From UBA1732 sp045114455 (lineage in GTDB: Bacteria; Verrucomicrobiota; Lentisphaeria; Victivallales; UBA1829), in NCBI GenBank assembly GCA_045114455.1, contig JBGUKN010000050.1, forward strand, positions 8,130 to 72,129: DNA of 64,000 nt. The letters run 5' to 3'. Position numbers and translations under genes: made by a program. Positions 8,978-15,030 of this stretch are shown here, piece after piece (positions within the stretch are counted from its first letter, which is position 1; the number at the start of each line of letters is the position of its first letter). Below the pieces are notes generated by a model that had not been told where the DNA came from, did no database searches, and worked only from the letters and a program-made list of their open reading frames with translations.

Positions 8978-9637
8978 CTACAGGATTTCAACGGCATTCT
9001 CAAACAGTTCCGGATGCTCTTTGAATAGTTGGCAATCAGGGGAAATAAGAGAAACCTTGCGCCGAAGCAGGATAGTGAGTTCATTCAAAAACGCCGCCTG
9101 ATCGAACAGCGAAAAATGCTGCGGATGTTCGAATAGGAGCTCCAAGTCTGAATCGTACTTCTCGGAACGACTGGCGATTTCTCCAAAGACCTTGATTGAT
9201 TTTATGCTGAAACGTCCGGCGATTTCCCTGATTTCATCCTGTTTGCGAAGGAGAAAGTCGAGCGCATGTTCCTGAGATTGGTCAAACTGCTGTTTTGCGC
9301 TTTGAAACTCGGGAATCTCTTGGATCTGTTTCAATGCCTGAGGTACGTCATCCTGCGTGATCGACCAGACGACATCCAGGTCGATCCCGAAATAATGATG
9401 CGAGAGCAAATCACGAAACTTCGCCATGTAGGACCAGTCAACATTCGGATACTTTTCCAGAAACCCCTGGGATAGATTCTTGACGGCCTCTCCGATAATC
9501 TCAAACTTCCGCTCGATGGCATCCTGCCTCATTTTCTCCGCGAAGAAATCGGCCTGACCGTCCGATGTGTAGGAAACGATGTCGTTCAACGCTTCGTAAA
9601 TATGCAGAAGAAACGTGCCATCCGAGCGTTTTTTCAT
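8978..9637 (-). CDS. HEPN toxin fused to a degenerate MNT nucleotidyltransferase domain
   Basis: A 219-residue protein. Residues 1-115 form a HepT-type HEPN domain with the motif RX4HXY (Arg75, His80, Tyr82). In characterised HepT/MntA pairs the Arg/His form an RNase site and the Tyr is AMPylated by MntA. Residues from about 125 form a second, nucleotidyltransferase-like domain. Its P-loop-like signature reads GE-X10-DLE (Gly152-Glu153, Asp164, Glu166) where active enzymes have GS-X10-DxD, so it is probably catalytically weak or dead. The ATG at 9637 overlaps the stop of the upstream MNT gene as ATGA. A longer reading frame to 9922 exists but only shadows that gene. The usual system is two separate proteins; this is MNT followed by HEPN-MNT. 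Confidence 0.8.
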   Translation of the reverse strand: MKKRSDGTFLLHIYEALNDIVSYTSDGQADFFAEKMRQDAIERKFEIIGEAVKNLSQGFLEKYPNVDWSYMAKFRDLLSHHYFGIDLDVVWSITQDDVPQALKQIQEIPEFQSAKQQFDQSQEHALDFLLRKQDEIREIAGRFSIKSIKVFGEIASRSEKYDSDLELLFEHPQHFSLFDQAAFLNELTILLRRKVSLISPDCQLFKEHPELFENAVEIL

Positions 9638-9924
9638 AGCAGAACGGCCTCGGACAGAACGGTATTTCTGATGAACGGACTGAGCCCGTTTTTGGAAACG
9701 ACGTCGACGCTGCATCCCAGGAGCTTTTCGAAACCGTCCTGAAGCCCGAGCAGATCGCGGAACGAAACGCCTTTTTGAAGCTCGACCAGAAGGTCGATAT
9801 CGCTGTCCGGGGTCTCCTCGCCGCGGGCACAGGAACCGAACACATAGACCTTGTCGGCCTTGTGCTTTCTGGCGATCTCGTAAATCTCGCCTCTCAAACT
9901 GCGCAGTCTGTCGAGCTGGCACAT
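9634..9924 (-). CDS. MntA-type minimal nucleotidyltransferase antitoxin
   Basis: A 96-residue MNT-fold protein. It has the complete catalytic signature GS-X10-DxD (Gly30-Ser31, Asp42, Asp44) and a third likely metal ligand in SVDVV (Asp74). In HepT/MntA systems this enzyme transfers AMP to the Tyr of the HEPN RX4HXY motif and so silences the RNase. It is the first gene of the pair, with GGGAG eight bases before ATG, and shares an ATGA overlap with the HEPN-MNT gene. The promoter at 9979-10007 holds a palindrome that could mediate autoregulation. Confidence 0.85.
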   Translation of the reverse strand: MCQLDRLRSLRGEIYEIARKHKADKVYVFGSCARGEETPDSDIDLLVELQKGVSFRDLLGLQDGFEKLLGCSVDVVSKNGLSPFIRNTVLSEAVLL

Positions 9925-9978
9925 CGTTTCGTCTCCCGCGTTAGGGAATGCGTTTCCGGTTCATTCTCTTTGCTTTAT

Positions 9979-10007
9979 ACATTACGCCCGAATCGGGAAA
10001 AAGTCAA
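9979..10007 (-). promoter_or_regulatory. Predicted promoter of the MNT/HEPN-MNT pair, with spacer palindrome
   Basis: On the minus strand, TTGACT (10007-10002), a 17-base spacer and TAATGT (9984-9979). The spacer contains the perfect inverted repeat CCCGA-T-TCGGG (9987-9997), well placed for a repressor, perhaps the toxin-antitoxin complex itself. Confidence 0.5.
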
Positions 10008-10057
10008 ATCGAAAGTAAGATTTTTTTACAAAGAGTTCATCGTGTTTCCGCTTGATT

Positions 10058-10486
10058 TCACGGATTGATGTACGTGTTCCATATCGTGATGCTGGAGACA
10101 TTTTCCAGTTCCGATATTTCAATCCGCCGGATCGTTTTGACATGATCGGAGGGGATGGTAAAACGGTAAAAGGAAGAGGACTCCCTGAACGAGGAGGAAG
10201 CCTTTTCGCCGTTCACGAGAACGTATTCGATCGAACAGCCCATTGTCCCGGAATCCTGAGCTTCTATGTCCAAATACAGGTGAAGATAATCCCGCCGGAA
10301 TGTTTCGGGGATTTCATAAATGGTTCTTTCCGGGGGAGCCTGATCCGCCGTCGCCTGATAGATCGTTTCGATCTGAGGCGGATGGGTTTGACGTTTGTAC
10401 AGCGTACAGACTCCGGGTCCGAACACAACGACCAGCACAAGGGCGAGGAACAGAACGATCAACAAAGAGACACTTCTTTTTTTCAT
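10058..10486 (-). CDS. Hypothetical membrane-anchored protein
   Basis: A 142-residue protein that I do not recognise. A basic start (MKKR) and a long hydrophobic stretch at about residues 6-25 indicate a signal anchor, leaving an extracytoplasmic part of about 115 residues rich in beta-strand-like sequence. It is the last of three leftward unknown genes. Its ATG overlaps the stop of the gene upstream as ATGA and has GGAGG nine bases ahead, overlapping that gene's end. Confidence 0.65.
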   Translation of the reverse strand: MKKRSVSLLIVLFLALVLVVVFGPGVCTLYKRQTHPPQIETIYQATADQAPPERTIYEIPETFRRDYLHLYLDIEAQDSGTMGCSIEYVLVNGEKASSSFRESSSFYRFTIPSDHVKTIRRIEISELENVSSITIWNTYINP

Positions 10487-11010
10487 TTCCCGGAGCCTCC
10501 GTCCGAATCGCGGAAAACCGCCGCAATCGTTTCCAGCACGTCGGCGATCGTGTGTTCCGGCGTGATGAGCGAAGTATCCACGAGCGGGACATCTCCGCAC
10601 CGGACACCTGAACGAACCAGCCTGCCCCCGATGCTGTGATCCGACTTCATCTTTTCCTTTTCCCCGGGGTGAAGGATCAAATAGATGCCGTTGACCGTGT
10701 CCGTGTCTGCCTCGAACGCGTCATAACGGTCGATTTCGAGGGGCGCCAGCGCCAGAAACGGATCGGACGGCAGAAACAGGGCGTTGGGCCAGCCGTTGTT
10801 GCGTCGAATGCAGTCCCGGATTTCCCGTATCTCCTGCGCCGGAAAACGGCTGGAGGACCACACAGCTTCGATCTCATCCTTGAAGCTAGCCCGCGACAGC
10901 AGCTGCCGCCGGACTTTCTTCCTGAATCTGCCGTTCGCGCCGAAAAACGGCAGGGGCGCAAAGAATCCGAACGCGCTTTTCGGCGGGAGTGATATCGGTT
11001 CGACCATCAT
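10483..11010 (-). CDS. Hypothetical protein
   Basis: A 175-residue protein that I do not recognise. It has no signal peptide; an Arg/Lys-rich segment lies at about residues 25-40 and the remainder is mixed and acidic. It begins with two adjacent Met codons after CGAGGA. It is coupled by ATGA overlap to the downstream membrane protein and lies 21 bases after the gene upstream, so the three unknown genes probably form one operon. Confidence 0.6.
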   Translation of the reverse strand: MMVEPISLPPKSAFGFFAPLPFFGANGRFRKKVRRQLLSRASFKDEIEAVWSSSRFPAQEIREIRDCIRRNNGWPNALFLPSDPFLALAPLEIDRYDAFEADTDTVNGIYLILHPGEKEKMKSDHSIGGRLVRSGVRCGDVPLVDTSLITPEHTIADVLETIAAVFRDSDGGSGK

Positions 11011-11031
11011 ATGATATCCTCGCTTTCGGGT

Positions 11032-11385
11032 TTATCTCATCACCAGATAGAAGGCAAATATCCCGGTCGCCAGGGCGCCCGCGCTCCATGACCAGTACAT
11101 CTGCTTTTCCGCGAGGATCAGCTGTTCCGCTTTCGCCTTGTCGTATTCCATGAGGACCTGATTGCGTTTCACAAGATCCTCGGCGATCCTGTCGTACCAT
11201 GGCGTGGAGAGCATTCTGTAATGCCAAAGCGGATATCTGGGAAAAACCCTGATGCATTCATTTTCACAAGCGGGCAGCGTGTTCTGGAAATACCATTTTA
11301 TTCGGAACCACCGGAACAACGCCCGGCCCCAGATAAAGACCGAGGTCCCCACCGCAGCAAGATACAGTATGATGAGCCACGTCAT
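11032..11385 (-). CDS. Hypothetical small protein with two membrane segments
   Basis: A 117-residue protein with hydrophobic segments at about residues 3-21 and 98-115, and between them a soluble loop rich in aromatic and charged residues that includes a Cys pair (PACENEC). I do not recognise the family. The ATG at 11385 was chosen because the first membrane segment starts directly after it; the ribosome binding site is weak. It appears to be the first gene of the three-gene unknown operon. Confidence 0.6.
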   Translation of the reverse strand: MTWLIILYLAAVGTSVFIWGRALFRWFRIKWYFQNTLPACENECIRVFPRYPLWHYRMLSTPWYDRIAEDLVKRNQVLMEYDKAKAEQLILAEKQMYWSWSAGALATGIFAFYLVMR

Positions 11386-11495
11386 GATCGTTATTGCACC
11401 TCGAATGGCGCGATATAGATGTCGTACACGGCTTGCGGGATGAACCTCGGGATCCCTCGTCCGTTGTATGCGGTTCAGAAATGTATAGAAAAAGC

Positions 11496-12410
11496 TTACA
11501 GCGCGAGCATGCGTTCGATGGGGACGAGCGCGGCGGTCATGATCTCGGGATCGAGCGCGATCTCCTCGCATTTCCCCTGAAGCGCGGCCAGCACGTTTTC
11601 GAGCGTGATCTTCTTCATGTCCGGGCAGACGACCTGCGGCAGGAGCGGATGGAACACCTTGCCGGGGTTCTCGCGCATCATGCGGTGGATGATGCCGAGT
11701 TCGGTACCGATGATGAACTCCTTGAACAGCGATTCGGACACATGCCGGAGCATGCCGCCCGTACTGAGCGCGGCGTCGGCGGCCTCCACGACCATCGGAC
11801 GGCATTCGGGGTGCACCAGCACCTCGGCCTCCGGGTGCGCCGCGCGCGCCTCGCGGATGCTCTCCAGCGTGATATGGTCGTGCACGGGGCAGCAGCCGCT
11901 CCACAGGGACATCGGGCGGCCGAGCTTGTCCGCCATATTCGCGCCGAGGTTGCGGTCGGGCAGGAACATGACCTTCGCGTCCGCCGGGATCGCGTTCAGC
12001 ACGCGCTCCACGTTGCCGGAAGTGCAGCACCAGTCGACCTGCGACTTCACGGCGGCGGAACTGTTCACATACGCCACCAGGACCTCGTCCGGGTGTTCCC
12101 TGCGGTACTGGCGCACCTCGTCGACCTGCGCCATATCCGCCATGGGGCATCCGGCGGCGGAATTGGGCAGGATCACGCGGGAATCGGGCGACAGGATCTT
12201 CGCGGTCTCCGCCATGAAGCGGACGCCGCAGAAGACCATGAGGTCGGCCTGATATTTTTTCGCCTTGACGCTGAGCTCCAGCGAGTCGCCGCAGAAGTCG
12301 GCGATGTCCTGGATCGCGCCGTCGACGTAGTTGTGCGCGAGGATGGTCGCTCCGGTCTGCGCCTTGAGCGCCAGGATCTCTTTCTGAAGCTCGGCGGGGT
12401 CGCGTTTCAT
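11496..12410 (-). CDS. nadA: Quinolinate synthase
   Basis: NadA condenses iminoaspartate with dihydroxyacetone phosphate to make quinolinate for NAD synthesis, using a [4Fe-4S] cluster. The 304-residue protein shows the three-fold repeat architecture and conserved segments ILAHNYVDG, VFCGVRFMAETAKILSP, WSGCCPVHDHIT, HPECRP and a late VVCPDMKKITLENV. The cluster cysteines fall in the first, a middle and the last of these. It starts in an ATGA overlap with lpxD. Neither nadB nor nadC is in the window. Confidence 0.95.
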   Translation of the reverse strand: MKRDPAELQKEILALKAQTGATILAHNYVDGAIQDIADFCGDSLELSVKAKKYQADLMVFCGVRFMAETAKILSPDSRVILPNSAAGCPMADMAQVDEVRQYRREHPDEVLVAYVNSSAAVKSQVDWCCTSGNVERVLNAIPADAKVMFLPDRNLGANMADKLGRPMSLWSGCCPVHDHITLESIREARAAHPEAEVLVHPECRPMVVEAADAALSTGGMLRHVSESLFKEFIIGTELGIIHRMMRENPGKVFHPLLPQVVCPDMKKITLENVLAALQGKCEEIALDPEIMTAALVPIERMLAL

Positions 12411-13477
12411 TTCGCGCCTCCGGCGCCGGCGTCCGCGCCCTTGCCTTCGAGCTCGGCGATCTTCGCCTCAAGTTTGGCGACACGGTCCATGAGCTTGCGG
12501 ACGCGGATCGGAAGGGCGAAGCGTTCGAGGTACGCCTGCTGGCTTTCGCCGGGGACGCCGAATACGGTTTCGCCGGGGGGCGTGCTCTTCTGGGCGGCGG
12601 AGAGCCCGAGCACCCTGGAGCCGTCGCCCATGGTGATGTGGCCGTTCACGCCCGCGCGCGCCTGAAGCTCCACGCCGCGCCCGAGCTCGGCGCTGCCCGC
12701 GATGCCGGACTGGCCGATCAGCACGCACGATTCGCCGACGATCACGTTGTGCGCCACGAAGACCTGGTTGTCGATCTTCACGCCCTTCTTGATCCACGTC
12801 ATGCCGAAGCGGGCGCGGTCGATGGTCGTGCACGCGCCGACTTCAACGTCATCGTCGATCCTCACGATGCCGTTCTGCGGCACCTTCACGAGTCCGCGGA
12901 ACGAGGGAGTGTAGCCGAATCCGTCGGCGCCAATGACCGCGCAGCCGTGAATGATCACGCGGTTGCCGATGATGCAGCGGTGCATGATGCACACGCCGGG
13001 ATAGATCGTGGTGTTCTCGCCGACCTTCGTTTCCTGTCCGATGTAGGCGCAGGCGCAAATCTTGGTGTTCTTGCCGATCTCCGCGCCCTCCATGATGACG
13101 GCGTTCGGGCCCACGTGGACGCCCTCGGCGAGCTTCGCGGTCGGGTGGACGAACGCGGTCGGGTGGACGCCGACGGGGTAGTCGAGCGGGTCCGGGGCAA
13201 AGATATTGCAGAGCTTGGAGAAAGCCTTGTCCGGGTCGTCGCAATGGATGTTGGTCTGGCCCTCGGGCGGCTCGTATTTCCAGTCTCTCGGCACCAGCAC
13301 GATGCCGGCATGGCTCTCGCGCTGCGCCTTCAGGTATTTCGCGCTGTTGAGGAACGACACTTCGTTGCGTTCCGCGAGTTTCAGGGAATTGACCGCGTTG
13401 ACCACGGCGTCCGGGTTGCCGACGACTGTGCCGCGCACGATCTCGGCAAGTTCGGATGCTTTGTATTCTTTGCTCAT
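12407..13477 (-). CDS. lpxD: UDP-3-O-acylglucosamine N-acyltransferase
   Basis: LpxD adds the N-linked acyl chain in lipid A synthesis. The 356-residue protein has the N-terminal uridine-binding domain (YKASELAEIVRGTVVG, VNSLKLAERNEVSFL), a long left-handed beta helix of hexapeptide repeats (about residues 110-300) containing the catalytic His in the FVAHNVIVG region, and a C-terminal coiled coil (LMDRVAKLEAKIAELEG) as usual for the trimer. The tail is Gly/Ala-rich. The ATG at 13477 has AAGGA six bases upstream; a longer frame to 13534 lacks this. The neighbouring skp-like gene upstream is the classical skp-lpxD order. Confidence 0.95.
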   Translation of the reverse strand: MSKEYKASELAEIVRGTVVGNPDAVVNAVNSLKLAERNEVSFLNSAKYLKAQRESHAGIVLVPRDWKYEPPEGQTNIHCDDPDKAFSKLCNIFAPDPLDYPVGVHPTAFVHPTAKLAEGVHVGPNAVIMEGAEIGKNTKICACAYIGQETKVGENTTIYPGVCIMHRCIIGNRVIIHGCAVIGADGFGYTPSFRGLVKVPQNGIVRIDDDVEVGACTTIDRARFGMTWIKKGVKIDNQVFVAHNVIVGESCVLIGQSGIAGSAELGRGVELQARAGVNGHITMGDGSRVLGLSAAQKSTPPGETVFGVPGESQQAYLERFALPIRVRKLMDRVAKLEAKIAELEGKGADAGAGGAK

Positions 13478-13541
13478 TTCAAGTCCTTTTATGGGTAAGT
13501 TTGGTGTTTTTCGGTTGAGGTGCGGCCCGTTCATCCGCGGT

Positions 13542-14150
13542 TCATTTGCCGGACGCGGCGGCCCCGGCGGGATCCTTCGCGTTCTTGCGGTAGCCGCGAT
13601 TCAGGTCCTGGATGATCGAATCGGTGATGTCGAGCCCGGGCTGGACGTAGATCACGAACCCGACGTCGTTCAGGGATTCGCCGGACTGGTCCAGCACGAG
13701 CGTATAGCCTTCGAGCACGGCCTTGTTGTGGACGGCCTTGCGGATTTCGTCGACCACTTCGCCGCGCAGTTTCGTGTACATGTCGCGGATCTGCGTCTTG
13801 CGGCTCTCGGAGTAGCTGGTCATCTCCTGCTCCTTCAGCTTCAGCGACTCGTACAGTTGCTGCGCCTTCTGGCGCTTGTTCTCGCGCTCGGCGGAGGAGT
13901 ACGCGATGTTCTGCGAGTCGTCGCGGGCGGACTCGTACTGCTTCCGCAGGTTCTGGTACTGCTGGTTCAGCTGGTTGGAATACTCTTTGAAGACTTCCAT
14001 CTGCTGGTTGAGCTTGATCTCGATGGTCTTGGTCTTCTCGTATTCCTCAAAAGCCTTCTGCATGTCGATCACGGCAATCTTCAGCTCGGCGGCGCGCAGT
14101 CCGGCGGTCATGGTCAAAGCCAGCATCAAAGCGGCGAGGATTCGTTTCAT
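13542..14150 (-). CDS. skp: OmpH/Skp-family periplasmic chaperone
   Basis: A 202-residue exported protein. The signal peptide (MKRILAALMLALTMTAGLRA) is followed by the family start ELKIAVIDMQKAFEEYEKT. The middle is a long, highly charged Gln/Lys/Glu helix pair (about residues 40-140), the tentacles of Skp that hold unfolded outer-membrane proteins. The C-terminal strands close the trimer body. It has AAGGAG nine bases before ATG and a predicted promoter at 14193-14220. It precedes lpxD by 64 bases, consistent with a shared envelope-biogenesis operon. Confidence 0.9.
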   Translation of the reverse strand: MKRILAALMLALTMTAGLRAAELKIAVIDMQKAFEEYEKTKTIEIKLNQQMEVFKEYSNQLNQQYQNLRKQYESARDDSQNIAYSSAERENKRQKAQQLYESLKLKEQEMTSYSESRKTQIRDMYTKLRGEVVDEIRKAVHNKAVLEGYTLVLDQSGESLNDVGFVIYVQPGLDITDSIIQDLNRGYRKNAKDPAGAAASGK

Positions 14151-14192
14151 GGTCTCGTTCTCCTTCCGGGAAAAAGAAAAAAGTTCTCTTTA

Positions 14193-14220
14193 AAGATAGA
14201 GCAAGTCTTGAAATATACAA
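14193..14220 (-). promoter_or_regulatory. Predicted promoter of skp-lpxD-nadA
   Basis: On the minus strand, TTGTAT (14220-14215), 16 bases, TATCTT (14198-14193), about 40 bases before the skp start. It overlaps the divergent sir2 promoter, so the two may interfere. Confidence 0.4.
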
Positions 14221-14236
14221 ACTCAACATCTATTTT
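14208..14236 (+). promoter_or_regulatory. Predicted promoter of sir2-hrpB
   Basis: TTGAAA (14208-14213), 17 bases, TATTTT (14231-14236). It overlaps the opposing skp promoter and lies about 38 bases before the ATG of the deacetylase. Confidence 0.5.
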
Positions 14237-14274
14237 ATATCGGTTTTTTTCACATTTTTTGGAGTTTTCGACCT

Positions 14275-15030
14275 ATGAATCCCGATCCCATCCAGTCCGC
14301 GGCGGACATCATCGCCGAAAAAAAGAACATGCTGATTTTCACGGGAGCCGGCGTCTCGGTCGAAAGCGGCATCCCGCCGTTCCGCGGCGCGGGCGGGCTG
14401 TGGCAGAAGGTGAACCCGGATTTCTTCGAGATCGACCACTTCATGCGGCACCCCGTGGAATCGTGGAACCGCATCCGCTCCATCTTCTACGACCTGTGGG
14501 GCAAATCCGCCCCGAATCCCGCGCACCTCGCGTTCGCCGAGCTCGAAAAGATGGGCATCGCATTCTCGCTCGTCACGCAGAACATCGACAATCTCCACCA
14601 GATGGCGGGCTCGAAGAACGTGATCGAATTCCACGGCACGCTCGGACGCCTCCGCTGCACCGCGTGCTCGTTCGCCGGTCCGCCGACGCGCGATCTCCTC
14701 GCGGGCGATCCGCCGTCCTGCCCGAAGTGCGCCGCTCTGCTCAAGCCGGACATCGTCTTCTTCGGCGAAGGCATCCCGGAACATGCCATGGAACAGTCCT
14801 TCGCGGACGCCGAATCGTGCAGCGTGTGCCTCGTCAGCGGGACCACGGGCGAGGTCATGCCCGCCTGCATGGTACCGCATACCGCGAAACGCCGCGGCGC
14901 GGTCGTGATCGAGGTCAATCCGGAGGGATCCGCGTTCACCGGGCACATCACCGACATCTACATCCGCGGCAAAGCGGGCGAAGTCATGCCGCAGCTCCTC
15001 GAAGAAGTCAAAAAGCGCCTCGCGGAATGA
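14275..15030 (+). CDS. cobB: Sir2-family NAD-dependent protein deacylase
   Basis: A 251-residue sirtuin that removes acyl groups from lysines using NAD+. Conserved features are TGAGVSVESGIPPFRG (NAD binding), TQNIDNLHQMAG (catalytic Asn/Asp), EFHG with the general-base His, and a four-Cys zinc module (CTAC and CPKC). PDIVFFGE and a late VIEVNPEG close the NAD pocket. The length is typical of bacterial CobB. Its stop overlaps the start of hrpB as ATGA. The pairing with an RNA helicase may reflect only expression coupling. Confidence 0.93.
   Translation: MNPDPIQSAADIIAEKKNMLIFTGAGVSVESGIPPFRGAGGLWQKVNPDFFEIDHFMRHPVESWNRIRSIFYDLWGKSAPNPAHLAFAELEKMGIAFSLVTQNIDNLHQMAGSKNVIEFHGTLGRLRCTACSFAGPPTRDLLAGDPPSCPKCAALLKPDIVFFGEGIPEHAMEQSFADAESCSVCLVSGTTGEVMPACMVPHTAKRRGAVVIEVNPEGSAFTGHITDIYIRGKAGEVMPQLLEEVKKRLAE

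Noticed and set aside
13206..15026. N-terminal extension of hrpB over lpxD, skp and sir2
   Set aside because: The frame stays open by chance; HrpB similarity starts at the ATGA overlap at 15027.
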